Below, piece after piece: positions 25,451 to 39,570 of a stretch of 64,000 bases of DNA (position 1 is the first letter of the stretch; every line of letters starts with the position of its first letter). The DNA is from Chrysomallon squamiferum (taxonomy: Eukaryota; Mollusca; Gastropoda; Neomphalida; Peltospiridae), in the NCBI GenBank assembly GCA_012295275.1, contig CM022679.1, forward strand, positions 19,160,342 through 19,224,341, in the 5' to 3' direction. The notes beneath the pieces are model-generated. The model made no database searches. It had not been told where the DNA came from and saw nothing but the letters and a program-made list of their open reading frames with translations. The translations under genes and the position numbers were made by a program.

Positions 25451-28136
25451 TTAATTAGGCTTCCTAACAACACAGTTGTACCACAGAACCAAACTGCTCA
25501 AGTGGAACAGACATATTCATCATAACTAATTATCTCTATTACGTAACTACTGAATATTGTAACAGCTCTTATCTAGGTATTCTGATGTATGTGGTGATTC
25601 TAATTCCCGTTGATGATATTTACCTCAGTTATACTCCTTTGATTACACTTCTCTCTGCTTTTGGTTCTTTATCTTCGTCATCTTCTTTTTCTTCTTCATT
25701 TCTTCTCTTCTACATATTATTTTTATCTTAATACGAAATATCTCTAATCAAAGCTTTTAAGAGAATGTATGAATGAATGAATAAAATGCGGTTGCTCGTA
25801 TAATTACATATTACTTTTGCTGATACTTTGATGTTTTTTTAACAAAATGGTGGTATAAGAAATCTTAAACGAAGAAAATAATTAATCAACTGTTAACTCT
25901 CCAGGTCAGTAGCAGATAAAACAGCCGTAGAGGCTGATTGAATGACATACTTAAAGAGAAAGAGAGAAAACAAATACAAGTATACATATTTCTAGATGTT
26001 TCATAATTGTATAATCACTGTCATAAGTAAACTAAATGGATACCCATTGCAGAATTGTAAGTTTGGTAACGGTGTTTCACTCATCAACAGTTTGCTTATT
26101 GGCTAGCCCTATATTTTAGCATTAGCTTCTCAGTGAAGTCTTTGAAGTGAGTTTTAATCATCAACAAGGAAATATTCAGTAATGATTAGGCAGTAACCTT
26201 TCTTAGAAATGATGTCAAAGGATGTTTGATCAGTGGAAGATTGCTGTCATATAATCATCGTCATGTCTTGGTTAGATGATTAGTTTTATCATTAGTTGCC
26301 CTTTTTCTACAAATGTTTATTGAAGCGACAGCGTCAAAGAAAACTGTGCTGCCGAAATAAATGAATTTTTATATTTTTATAGAACACGTTTAATAAATAT
26401 ATACCCTTATCAAAAACGAACATCTGGTTGAACAAAACAAAATTTAAAGTATAAGTAATAGTAAAAAGAAGAAAGAAATGTTTTATTTAACAATGCATCA
26501 GCATGTTTTTAATTCACAGCATCATTTAATTCATACTGTTAATAGTAAGGAAACACGGCGTGATGGTATTGACTAGGACGTGAAATACTCGCACAGAAGA
26601 GGATTGGTATTGAAAAAAACGCACTAGTTTAAAATTTGCTGCAATAATAAGTATAAAGGTTTTATCTTTGCTATTATAAGAAATAAAACTGCAGTAGAAC
26701 TTGATGAAGTCAGTCATTATAATGCGTCATGTGCAATGAAGTGTTTGTCGGTATATTATTCTACATATAAGTATTATAGTATATTTATAATACTATATTT
26801 TAGTATAATTACTTAATGTATGAGAATATTTAACAGTTTTTAGATAATAATCATTTAACACGATCATTATTACTTGTTTTATTGTCTTCCCGGAGACTAG
26901 ATTTTCATGCAGAATAAATACGTCCGTAGAATCTGTATTAGTGCTGAAGGGTGCAGTAAATTTAAAAGAAATAAAATATTTATATTTTGCATTAGTTTAT
27001 GTTCAGAGTTGAAAATATGTGTTTCTTGACTGTGCCAGTTTGCAGAAAAATTACACAGCTTCTCGCTGATTTGAATGATCCTAAATGTGCATATGTGTAA
27101 GCGTGTTTATTCAGTTTGCTGACTTAGAAAAGCTCAATTACCTAAGAAATACCAAACTAGTATTCAGAGCGGCAGTATTTTGTCATACCTCTAAATTTTA
27201 TCAAGTATAAATCATTACACAACAACCTGCAGATTACGTGACCAAAAATTGTAAATCGACCTGAAAGTTTTGAATATTGTTAATTTTATATATATCAATC
27301 TATATAATACTATATAGGATGTTTTTCTTTTTTAATTACTTTTTTATTTGTTTTATTTTTAATTTATTCATTCTTTTGTTTTCTCTTTTTACAATTTTTT
27401 TAATTATTATTATTTTATTTTTATTATAAAAGAAGAAGAAAAAAAACTCCACAAATTCGAATAAAAATATATATTTAGAGTGCCCTCGATTTTGAGGACA
27501 CCAAAGAAACCAAATTCGTCTGAATAATCAGGGAATTTGTCCGAGATGCTGAACTCAGTCAATAATAATGTTCATAACTGTATCACGTCTCTGACAGAAA
27601 ATAAAATAATCATTGAAATGTATGTCTCGGAAACTTGTTTGCACTTTGAATACGGTATATGCTTGGTTTACTTATGAAGAAATGTTGAATCCAGTGGACA
27701 TATCGATATGAGACTAAACTCGATTTCCTCTGAGGTCCATTAATCACAATACAGAACTGATAAGTTGTTTGCAGACTCGCACAGCTTTCAGTTTGTTGCA
27801 GTTTCTTTCTCTCTATTTATATATGTTTCCATTAACAGGTTTTTATGGACATGAAACTTTATTATTTACGTACATTATCAGCATGATCGATAGTAATGAA
27901 TCCGCTTTAATTAAATGTTGCAAATTACTTTATGCATTTTCAGAGTGTTGGCAGCTGCTGGTGATCAAACAAAGCAATTTAGAATAGTAATTGTATACTG
28001 GCTTGATGATCTACGGATAATTATGTATGAAAATTGTATATCCAGTAAAGTTTAACTCTGTTCCCGTATTTCTGTACGCACTGCTGACTTTCTTTCACCG
28101 TTGTCTACTCTGGTTCTTTCATTTTCTCTATTTATT

Positions 28137-28137
<1 letters not shown>

Positions 28138-28200
<63 letters not shown>
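28138..28200. repeat. (TC)n microsatellite
   Basis: A pure TC tract of about 60 bp with TTTCTC variants upstream. Confidence 0.97.
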
Positions 28201-28204
<4 letters not shown>

Positions 28205-29022
28205 GAGAAAATATTTAAATACTGAAATATAACAAACGTCATAAGTGTTTATGTTCCAGTTTTAATATAGATCATCATCTATATCATTATTATTTTAAAA
28301 AACAACAACAAAAAAAATAAAAAAATAAAGAAAAATAAACAGAAGAAGATAATGAAAAGCTATCCAAATATCAGTCATCTGCTTTTCAGATATTTAGTAT
28401 TAATAACATTAAGAGTTCGTATTTCGTAATTTAATTATTTTCTTCATCTCTCTACGAGCAAGGTTTGCCATAAATACCACAGTTTCAGGAAGCAGTCATG
28501 ACTCCCTGATATAAATCTTCACCAAAAGATGAACAGTGTCAGACATCGTAAGAATTATTCAAAGATTCTTGTTATTTAATTTCAATTTTAATGCCGTCGT
28601 TCGCCACAGTTTCCGTTCATTCGTCAGACAAAAGACAAATCTGTCATAAAGAGTTATTTTAGAATTGTAAACTTGTTCCTATAAATCTATCAGTGTAACA
28701 TGTTTCATAGGTGTTTAGCGCTAGTTTAAAGATTGGAGTAATTAACCATTTACTTATTTATGACCAATTACCATTCAAAACCTGAAACAAATAATTCGTC
28801 CTTTTCTTATTAAAAAAATAAATCTCACTTCATGAACTGTGTTAAATTTTGCCTTTTCGTTAAATGAACTAATCGTAAATTATTTTATCAAGTTCCAAAC
28901 TTTAGTGACTATTCTTTTTTCTTTTTTTTTATAGGTGATAAATTTTTATCAATAAAATAAAGCATCACAATACGTAAAGAAGCTGATATTATTATTTTTA
29001 TATATTTTTAGTACATTTTTTG

Positions 29023-29034
29023 TTCTTATTTATT

Positions 29035-29089
<55 letters not shown>
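29023..29089. repeat. (TTTA)n and (TTA)n microsatellites
   Basis: Short TTTA array followed by about fifteen TTA units. Confidence 0.95.
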
Positions 29090-29689
29090 GTCTTTTGTTG
29101 TTGTTATATATTTTTTCATCATAAATTCTGCTTCTGTACAATTAAAAATACACTTTAAGCTATTGAAATTAGTCATCAAGCAGGACACACCACATTTCTC
29201 AACAAACCACAAACAGAGTTATTGAACGGAAATTAGAAATAATCCTATGGGCGAACAAAGCTGTTTTGGCGAGCTCTTTGCCCAGCTTTGTTATACTCGG
29301 TACCTTGTCTGACAACTATTTCTGTATGAAAAACATAGCCCTCTGTTACAGTCACTGAAGGCAAGTAATAACCACGGTATTCGTTAATTGTAATAGCAAG
29401 AACACGTGTGAGAACCGGAATTCTATGGGATCTTCATTATCTCCAGTCCGGTTCCCACAGAGACAGAAGGAATGTAGCTATAAGCACCACATATATTTGA
29501 TTCCTGTCACTTCCTCCACCGTGTTCACTTTAATTATGTTCCTTAACTGATATTCTACCAGTGCTTTATTGGATTTTCAATTTCCAGCACGCTTTTCTTG
29601 TGTTGCACTTATTACACAAATAATTATGATTATTACAGCACTTGATCTTTGCTGATTAAAGAATATTTTGTTCAAGTGCAGTTAAATTA

Positions 29690-30190
29690 TCATTTTTTTA
29701 TTTTTTATTTTTTTCATGTATATATTTTTCTAATATTCTATATAATATTCTCTCTCAGGTTTCTGAAGTTTCTTTTTTCTTTTTGTTCTAATGCAGATTT
29801 TCGTTTTTTGTTGTTTTTTTATTGTTTGTTTGTTTGTTTGCTTGCTTGCTGTGTTGTTGTTGTTTTTTTCTTTTCTTTTTTTCTTTTTTACTTTACCAAA
29901 TGTTCTTGTTTATGAAGGGATGTGGAATGTTTTAGTTTTTATTTTATTCCAACTGTTCTTTTTGCTTTTGTTCTTTGGGTTTTTCTTTTTATTTTTATTT
30001 TTTTTTTTTTTTTTTTATCTATTTATTAATTCTTTATTATCTGTCATAGATTCCGGTTTTATTGCATATCCTATTTGATTTCCTTTTTAAAACTTTTTTT
30101 TTTTTTTTTTTATAATTAAACTTTTTTAACCTATTATTTATTTATTTGTTTGTTTATTTGTTTGTTTGTTTTTTTTTTTTTTTTTTTTTT
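29690..30190. repeat. T-rich low-complexity block
   Basis: Long T runs broken by TTTG, TTGC and TTTC units, including poly(T) near 30000, 30096 and 30171. The hydrophobic open frames of 62-95 codons here (Phe/Leu/Cys/Val) are compositional artefacts. Confidence 0.85.
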
Positions 30191-31469
30191 TTACTTCTGC
30201 AGTGAAAAAAAGATAAATAAAGAATTGAAAATATGTTTCTTAAAAAAGTTCCTCAATCTTAATCATCTTTTCATACCGAAAATATCTCTAAAGCCATTTA
30301 GTAAATGTCCTGTAACTGACTGTACAGCCAGCTGTTAAAGTGGAATATATTGTGTATCTTTTGTTGTATAGTAGCAGAACATCTTCAGCTGACCGCCATT
30401 TCTTGACTGTAGACGATATCAATACATTTTCTGTATTTGGAAATAATATCCGAGTGGCTGGAAGTTTGATTTAGCTCTTTTGCTTTGTTATATTATTTAA
30501 CTAATATATAAAGAAATAAAATCATAATTTAATAAAATACCCACAACAGGCATATTCATCACGACTGAATAATAAGCCTATTTCTAACTGTATGCGTTTA
30601 TGTAAAGGTTGTCGAGGTCTGACTATCTTTCACACCAGTGCCGTTACTTAATCCTTTCTGAAAAGAGCAGATAGCCACCGCCTTTCAAGCAATGATCGGG
30701 GAAACGTGTAGCGGATTCTGAAGCCTAACCGCCTGTCAGATACAGATGACAACATGACAACTGACTTTTAGAAAGGTCTTTCGTCTGCTGGACACAATAT
30801 TTTTACCACTTTCATTAATTTGGAGTTTAAACATTAATAGAATTTCTGTAATACAGTTTAACGACAATATCTGCTTATTCCATTTAGTATATTCATCTAA
30901 AAAACTGTTTTTTCAAATATGAAAATATATTTATAAAAATGCGCAGAATAAGATTTCCCATGCGATTTATTTTATTATTTAAGGGCATAACATGTTCCAC
31001 TCTCAGAATCTTCTAAGTGGGTGTTTAAGAATATTTTTACTTTAATAATGTAAGACAAAATTCTCTTGACAATTTTTAAAGCTAAATCATGCAACAAAGT
31101 TTTTGCTGCCGAATGTCAAAATATTTCACATTTCAGCCAAAGCCTCATCACTGGCATAGCACAGGTCTTAGTTCTTCAGTCGTATATAAAATAATGAACA
31201 AAAATAGTGCGAAAGCTTAATCGCTAATTGTAATCATAGCGTTTTGAATATATGATTTACCAAGTTGATGATATATTAAACCCTGTACGTTAGAACTGAA
31301 ATACGCTCCTGTTTGGTGACTACAAAACGTTACGCGTGAAGATTATTTCGTTTATATGAATTCTTTCGCGTACTCATTTCAAAATTTTGAAATGTAATAC
31401 TTCACATCGGACCTGTTCGCTAATGTATAGCTTTTTTTTATATTATGAAAATAGCTTTCATTAAAAGCA

Positions 31470-31685
31470 TCTACTGCGTTTGTTGGGCCATTCTGGAGAC
31501 AACTAATTTCACATAAAATCAGATTACACAGAGGTCAGCGTAGAATGCAATCATGTTGGCAGCCGTTTACTATCTTGGTACGCCATTAATGCATGTAATT
31601 AAACAGGTGACTGTCTGGTAATGCGCTAAATGAAACTAATTATTAGTATCAGCTTGCAATTATCTGTGGTTAAGATGAGTTTGGT
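31470..31685. promoter_or_regulatory. Repeat-free block, candidate conserved non-coding element
   Basis: Balanced composition with homeodomain-type motifs (TGTAATTAAA near 31595, CTAATTATTAG near 31637) and an E-box-like CAGGTG (31605). This is inferred from composition and motif density only. Confidence 0.28.
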
Positions 31686-33055
31686 CTTAGAACCTGGAGA
31701 AAGGTAACAATAAAACCATTCGTGTTTTCTTCGCAGAATGCAGTTTAACTGGAATACTGTTGCAGGGTATCATAGGTTTTGTTAAGATTGATAAAAAAAC
31801 AACAAACAAATAAATAGAAAGAAATATATAGTTACATGCATGGCTGAAAGAAATGAACAATAGGGAAATAAAAGAATAATAACATAGAAAAGTGAAAAAG
31901 AAAGTATGAAGATTCAAAGAAAAATGAGCCTAAATAAGGAACAAATTACGTATTTCAAAACAATGACAATGGTCATGTAAATCTCTCTATAGGTTATCTG
32001 ATGCTTAGGTTAATTAGTATCTCTGTATCATATTCTAGACTAACAAAAAAATCCTAGACCGTAAAAGAGAAGATATTTTACATTAAAATAAAAATACAGG
32101 TTTGTAATATTAAAACTGAATGATTCTTTATTTTGGAGATAACAGTATTAACGCAGATTAGAAAAAAGTAAAAGTTATTTGATTTTATACAGAACATGTT
32201 TTAAAGCATAAAAATGTCTTAATGTGGTCAGCAGTGATAGATAGCTGAAGAAAAAATGCACTAATGAATCACCAATCTACGTCATACGAGACTTTTTTCT
32301 ATAATCCTTTGAATGAATAATGAGCAAGAGCAAATTTTTCTTTGTTTCTTTTTTTAATCTTACTTTCTTCTTAGATTGTTTTTGTTTCCATTTAAAACTT
32401 TAAATCCTTTTCATCAGAGACCTTCCTTAAATTAATAGCTTGTAATTTTTTTTTTTTTTTTTGAAGTTATGATTGATATGAGTTGTTTTTCACTAGCCGG
32501 TATGTTTTCTAACAGTCAGTCTTTTCATGCTTTGCGCAGTGACATTATATTCATGGCACTTTTTTACCTTTTATTTTTCATTTATTTATTTATTTATTTA
32601 TTTATGTGCGTATAATGTACTGGAAGACAAATTTGATATCCTAAGAAACATGTTCTAAATGCTGGCATATTTTTGAAAGCTTACTAAAAGAATCAGGCTG
32701 ATTTATTGCTAGAAAATTTAACAGATTTCATTTCATTTCAAGCTAGTAAAACGTTAACAACTAGAAATCATGACTGGTGATTTTCGCAGTTGCATACAAT
32801 TAAAAGTTTATAAATATAATTTGTGAAAGATAATACTTCCAAACTATACATGTAAATTAATAAAGATGTAGAAAATAATAATAAGAAGAAGAAGAAGAAA
32901 AAGAAGAAGAAGAAAACAAAGAAGAACAAGAACCAAAAGAAGAAGGAGCAGAAGAACAAATACATAAAATTAAGTTAATAAGTAAAAAATGCAGCGTTTG
33001 TTAATATTATTTTCCGCAGTGAATAGTTAATTTAGTTCTCCACTGAGCTTCACAA

Positions 33056-33135
<80 letters not shown>

Positions 33136-33186
33136 TAATAATAATAGTAATAATAACGACAATAATAATATAACAATAATAATAAT
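33056..33186. repeat. (TAA)n microsatellite, interrupted
   Basis: About 40 TAA/AAT units with occasional GGT, AAC and GAC interruptions, next to a poly(T)/(TG)n stretch at 33260-33290. Confidence 0.96.
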
Positions 33187-33794
33187 GCCAAATAGTAGTT
33201 CTTTGATTATTGATAAAGAAAAAATTAATATAATAACGGAACGAATATTATTACCATCAATTTTTTTTTTTTTTTTTGTGTGTGTGTGTTATTGTTAAAC
33301 TTGTCATTACTTTTCTACCTACTTTATAGTTTCTTCATTTATGTAAATTAACTACTTCTGTAAGAAATTTTATGCATGATGTTTGGTGTTATGTCACTAA
33401 AAAAATTTGTCCATGTTTTGTGTGGAGAAAATGATATATGGTTATAAAAAAACTACGCTTAATCGCTCCATGGATCAATAATGTTGATGCTGTAAATTGT
33501 CAAAATGAAATTATAGCGGCAATCGTGTCAGTTCCTAGTCTTATTGGATTTTGTCTTCTTTTTTAGATTCAGTTGTTCCGAATAGATGATCAGCAGCTTT
33601 TCACTTTCTGCTTTTGTTTCCTTTTGGATGTTTTATAATTATTTCTACCATATTTATTTTATTTTATTTTATTTTTATTTTTAATTTTATTTTTATTTTA
33701 TTTTTTGTTACCTGTTTTTAAATAAGAAAAATGTATTTATAAATGACAAATACTGTATAATGAAAAAATAAAAGAGAATGTAAAGAAATAAATT

Positions 33795-34271
33795 GTTTTG
33801 TAAAGTGTATCTTGGCGATCAGACAAATTATTTTAAGGCCTTTGGCTGCAGTTACAGCCTTTATCGACTCCTTCAGCTTCAGCATGGTACATATGGTACA
33901 AGTACTATGCTAGTACTGCCTGGCCAATTCAACTACATGCACACCTCTTTCATGTTTTTCTATGAATTCAAGCTTTAATTCAATGGACATCATCCGCTTC
34001 TTCTTCTCAGCACTGTCCTTTGCACTCACTTTCTTACGAAAAAAGAAATTTGGCAAAATACTGCTCAAAAAGCGAGCACGACATAACAGAGATGCTTCCA
34101 CGAGGTAATCACGTGAAGCAAAGGAGTAAACCGCGAGATAGCGGCGGCGTTTCTGAAACTAGATCGTAAATCGGATTTTGGCTCGCAATTCAAAGCAAAA
34201 GATCGGCAGGGCGATTGCCCGTAATTCGATAAACTCGTAAGGTGGGGCACTCCTAAGTCGAGGTACCACTA
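33795..34271 (-). mobile_element. Tigger/pogo DNA transposon relic, 5' end with terminal inverted repeat and CENP-B-type HTH
   Basis: Read on the minus strand, the element begins at about 34271 with AGTGGTACCTCGACTTAGGA, which matches the classic Tigger-type terminal repeat, next to a TA dinucleotide. About 230 bases in, a frame reads SAEKKKRMMSIELKLEFIEK then HERGVHVVELARQY, the N-terminal helix-turn-helix of the Tigger/CENP-B family. An in-frame TAG follows ARQY at about 33908, after which the homologous frame resumes (STCTICTMLKLKESIK) to about 33800. The DDE catalytic domain and the second terminal repeat are absent. The copy is inactive: truncated and carrying a stop. Confidence 0.85.
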
Positions 34272-37195
34272 TATATATATATATAAGCCATATTCATTAA
34301 ATATGCATTTAACTCTGTCGTTTGCATGTCTAAACTTGAAATACCTGGGAAATTATTCATGTTTTCTACAGGTGCAAATGTTTTCAATCAAATGATTTGC
34401 AATTTCCGGTGAGCTTTTGTTTGACTGCTCATTGCATTTTCTGTCTAATTTTTGTTTCTTTTGTTTATTTATCTTTTCATTTTCCATTTTTTTTTTAGTT
34501 ATCTTTTTCTTTTTTATTTGTTTAGATTTGTTTTTTTATTAATTAAATTTCTTATTCACTATCTTTACTGTTTAATAATCTAAAACAAAAATATTCTGTC
34601 TTATTTTTTTTTCTCTCCATTATTCTGCTCCAGCTACTTTTTCACTGCATAATTCAAAGACAATTTATTGTGTTTCTCGTTATTTTTCCAAGCCATTTCT
34701 TGCTTAAAGAAACAAAATACATCAACGCCACCGGCATTGTCGAAATTGGAAATACATATTATCAAGGGCTTGCTTCCAGATAAATATTAATTTGACTAAA
34801 AAGTGAGCCACCATACTAAAACATTCAGATTCGTTAGCGCACATTGTTTTTTTTGGTTTTATTATTAAGCCATAACTTCCTTTTGGCTAACCTTTTCCTT
34901 TTGGCAATGTCATGGATTTCTTATTTATTGTATCTGTTGAATATGGTGACCGTGTAATTTAAATTGAGTCTTAAAGCCATTTAAACAAGTCCGAAGCGTT
35001 CTTTTATTATTTAATTACCGTGGCGAAATCTAGTTTTAAAGAAAAAGTTGGAATTTTACATAAGCACGCCCGAACATATTACGCACCCTGAGACACGAAT
35101 ACTTTGTTATTGCTTTATTCTACATGATTTACTCGCAAAGATCGAGACTATTTGAAACGTTGTTTGTTTTATGGTATTCAGCGATTCTGTAATGCCATAT
35201 GCTCATGTATCCACCTAAGGAGATATTTTTCTTGGAATTTTTGTTGTTAGTTTATTTGGATCACCTTATTTTTCTCTCATCGTGAGTGAAGTCATCTCGA
35301 CATTTCTATTAAAATTCAGTAATTTCGCTGCTATTGCAGCATCTTTGTATTCGTCATTTATCTAATTTCTTCTGCTCGTTTTCCCTAAGGTTTTCATTCT
35401 GTAACAACCGATAGCAACAACGAAGTACGTTTCGTTTTAAATTAAACGTATATCGCATGTCGTCTGCAAATCTGTCAGGGGATTCTGGGATTTTATCGAC
35501 AGTTAGTTCAGCGCAGGAAACAAATAAGAATGAGAAAATAAATCAGTGGATATCAGTCAGTGGATATTTTGGCAGTTTTGTTTCCTCATTTAAACAACAC
35601 TGAATTACCATTGTGGTTTTCTAAGTGCCCAGGTCGTATTCTGTTACTTGTTGTCCGTGAAGTAATGAACTTACAATTTAAAAAAGAAAAACGGAAAACA
35701 TGAAGAAAAACAAAAGGTCAAACAATGTAATGCATACGAAAATAATGAAAAAAGAAGAGAAAGTTAAAGTAATTTTTGCAAAGAAAAAAAAGAAAGAAAG
35801 AAAAACATAAAAAAATATATAGAGAGAGACAAATGGTAGGTTAGTAAAGAAACAGTGATAGTTTAAATTTAATCCCATAAAGCATATTCTCAAATTAATG
35901 TCTACTCATTAATTTTTATTATTCTTTTGTTAATTTATAATTTTAAGTATAATCAAAATACGTCGCTGTATTTTAAGAAATCTGAAAACAAGGGATTGTA
36001 TGAGACCGTTTCCTGGACAGCCGATAGGTCGATTGCTTTCTATTAACAACATGACCATGACAGACAGAAATGAACAAATTTATTTGAAGCAAATAGAAAA
36101 TAACGAGATGAGTCTATCACAGAATCATTTCACCTCTTTCAGAACAGACCATGCGAATGATGTATCACTGAAACCCTCGTGATTAACGACGTTGTCTAGA
36201 AATCAGTAGACTGGTTCTTAGTTGTTTTTGCGTTATTTTAAAAGCGTATCATCTTATTATTTCACAGGCGTGTAACTAGGAAAGTGACCACTGTGAAAAT
36301 TAGTTTCCTGTTTTCATTATACATTTTCGGTTTTCTGTTTACTATCTTTTTTTTTTTTTTTAATAAATATTACTGAAATATAATATTTATCTCTCTTTGT
36401 GGTTGAGTGATTTTACTACCTTGAAAGAATATTTCATTTAGTTTAATAGATTACTGCACTTTCCAGATGACAAGGTTTTGTTTGTTCCTTAATGTTTGGG
36501 CGTATGTTTATTTCACAACATCATGTCGCGATGCTAACGGCTTCTCAAAGTAAATTAAAGTATCAGATTGCTATGAAAATTTGTGCTATGCTTTCGTTTA
36601 TTAACATACAGTTTCCATTAGTGAAGCGATAAACATGAAGGAACATTCTGCTTTATATTTTATAGAAAAGATGATCGAATCAGTAAACTTGATCCAGCAG
36701 AAAGGGGCGAAGCATTTGATGAAGTCAAGAAAGATGGCCAAAATTGTTATTAATACTGTATTTCGATCAGCTTTTTCTTCATTTTAATTACTATGGGAAC
36801 AAACTAAATTAACGGTTGATATTTTTAGCAGTATACTTTTAAATCAAAATGAAAAAATTTCTATCAGTCTAATAGAAATGGGTGATGTTAGATCGTCTTA
36901 TTAACTGATATATCCTGTATAAACACAAAATGCAGGACCGTTGTCTTTTTAACACTTTTGTTTAAATCATACAACAATGTAACACAGAGAGGCGAAAACG
37001 GTTTCGGGAAGGATTAGAAATGATTCGAAAATACAAATAATGGTGTTATACGAATAAAAATACAAAATCGTAATTTAGATATAGCATTTATTCTAGAAAA
37101 AAAATAGCTTTTCTTAGCCACCCATCTAAAAAGAAAAAAATAAGAGAGAGAAAGAAAGAAAAAGTAAAAAGTAAAATAAAAAAGAAAAGAAATAG

Positions 37196-37235
37196 TAAAC
37201 AGTTTCTGAAGCTGCTTTACTTCAGAAACTGTTTA
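37196..37235. repeat. Perfect 16-bp hairpin
   Basis: TAAACAGTTTCTGAAG (37196-37211) and its exact reverse complement (37220-37235) surround an 8-base loop. A purine-only stretch of about 60 bases precedes it. Its function is unknown. Confidence 0.9.
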
Positions 37236-38045
37236 TTTGACATTCATAGATGGAATTTAGCCGCTAATGCTGAACCCCTCATTCTCATCTCTCTTGGTTA
37301 CTGGAGATCTAATTGGCCGAATTATCTATTTAAATTTTGCTGTTCATCATATGTCTTTTTTCAGAGTATTGGAAAATGCTGATTATCAGGCTTATATGAC
37401 TGAATTTTAGAATCTGAATTCCTTGAAAGGTTAGTAGTGACTAATGTAGATAATGTGACATTTAAACAAGCCCCAGAAATTATGTTATCTATTTTGTAAC
37501 TGACTTAAGTAAAATATTTTAATTAAATTATTTTAAGATGCATGTACCTTTTGAGTGGAAGTGCACATTAGCCTTTACCGCTAAATTTATGGATATTTAA
37601 AATTATTAATATTGGTGCAAATGTAACTTTCACAAATATTTTTAAATCTTCATTCTTTATTAAGAACTGACTAAATTTAATCAACCAGCAACTAATGAAT
37701 ATTCAGTGCTAGGAGTTTTAGGAATAAAATGTTATAAAGCGAGTTACTTAATAATTCTGTACTTTCGGTTGATTACTCTTTCTTTCTTTTTTTTTTTTAA
37801 TGTATTTCTACTCAGAAATAGAACGTAACAAAGTTAAAACGATCAGCTGTCACTGTTTATTTCAGCTTCGTTTCACTCAAACTGCATCTGTTTTGCTGAA
37901 AGGTAATTCTCATTTCGAGTGACACACTCGACATCTTCTGCACAGATGAACTTCAGAAGTGAACTTATCACTGCAATTGAAATGACAGAAATGTGGAGTT
38001 GCCAGTCACGAACTTTTCACATACAACGCAAAACCTATTCGTGCC

Positions 38046-38080
38046 TTCCAGGGGCGGATCCAGGAGTTCGGGGGCGTCAA
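38046..38080. mobile_element. Possible DNA transposon terminus
   Basis: CAGGGGCGGATCCAGGAGTT is of the type seen at ends of hAT-like elements in many animals. No partner end or transposase was seen. Confidence 0.3.
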
Positions 38081-38484
38081 TCAATATGTCGGATATAACT
38101 TTCAGGATAAAATAAGATTCATTATCAAGAAAAAATATATCGATTGACAAAACAGAGGGATCGCGTGTAGGGGCATTTTATCGCGATACCCACTGATTTC
38201 TACCCTATTTCTGTGTCTACCTGTCTCACAGGATAGATATAATGCAGTTGATGTATTCTCCGGATATTCTGTCTTTCTAGGTTTGTGACTGAAATGGGGA
38301 AAATGCACCAAGGCAGAAAATCAGCGTTTGAAACTTTGATAGAATTTCCAAAATAGAACGCTGTTAATTACTGCGTTAGATCTAAGACATACTGAGTGTA
38401 ACCGCTCAACTGAATACAAATGTCTGACTTCAGTCATCATCTTCTTCTGCTTCGTTATTATTATCATCACTATCATCATCTTTG

Positions 38485-38487
<3 letters not shown>

Positions 38488-38525
<38 letters not shown>
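38488..38525. repeat. (ATT)n microsatellite
   Basis: About twelve ATT units preceded by ATC repeats. Confidence 0.95.
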
Positions 38526-39499
38526 GATATTCTGATAATTATTATTTTTACTCTGTTAATATTATCTCAATGCAACTGGCGTTCTTGAAATAATTAGAGA
38601 AACTTTATTATTTGGAATAAAATATTTATTTTTAATTTTAAAAGTTACGATTAAAATTTGTTGATGTGACATTAAAAAATCAAAATTGATATTTTTTAAT
38701 TATGGTTATTTACGATTTCTAATATCAAAAATGTTTGACAATAACAAAATTAGCGTTTCGTTTTGTATTTTAAAGTTGGAGATGACAAAACAAAAAAATG
38801 AAAATTTCATAAACACCTAATATTACAGTGATAGTTCCAGTACAGAAAATAAAAGAAAAAGAAGAGAAGAAAATAAAAGTTCTATCCGAAATTAGATCTA
38901 GCTCGCAAATTATGAAAAATCACATTAACAGTGACAATAAGATATTATAAGAGCTATCTACTGAATTAACAGTATTAATTTAGAGTTCAAATATATTTAT
39001 TCGTTTGCTTATAGTTTTTTTTCAGTTTCTTGTGCCTTTTCTCTGCATTTCTAGAATTTATTAACATTTTCGTTTTAATATCATAAATCTTTATTTAATT
39101 CTTTGAAAAATTAACCATTACATGTTATGATAACTGTAATCTGTTGTTTTTGTATCTATTTGGATTCTCTTCCTTCACTACTTAATTTCTCAGCTAGATT
39201 ATGAATCAGTGACGAGTAATAAACCATCTTTCTTCTGAGGAACACGGAGATTGAAGACAATGATGAATTCTCTGAAACAACGATTTTGTATCTACTTACA
39301 TACTTCTTTTTCTAAATTCATATTATATGAAGGCACTGACCAATATATCAGGAAATCAGCAGAATGCCTGATTCACTTATGCATCTATTCATGTATATGT
39401 TAATAAGATCCCTAAACAAGCTTGATATACATGATTTGTTTGGATATATCTAGAAAGCACACACAAACAATTAAATGTCCCGCGATATGTCAATTATTA

Positions 39500-39570
39500 T
39501 TTCTGCTGCTCGAAAAAAGTTTCGGATTTCAGAATTTCGGATACGGGATCCTGAACCTGTAGAGTATTAG
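39500..39570 (-). mobile_element. Possible terminal repeat of a DNA transposon
   Basis: On the minus strand, ACAGGTTCAGGATCCCGTAT is followed by two CCGAAAT-like units and CCGAAACTTTTTTCGAGC. Short tandem CCGAAA motifs after a GGTT(C/G)AG-ATCCC start resemble terminal repeats of pogo-related elements. The second end was not found. Confidence 0.3.

Noticed and set aside
36000-36182. 60-codon frame with ordinary composition
   Set aside because: Short, no domain and no supporting signals.
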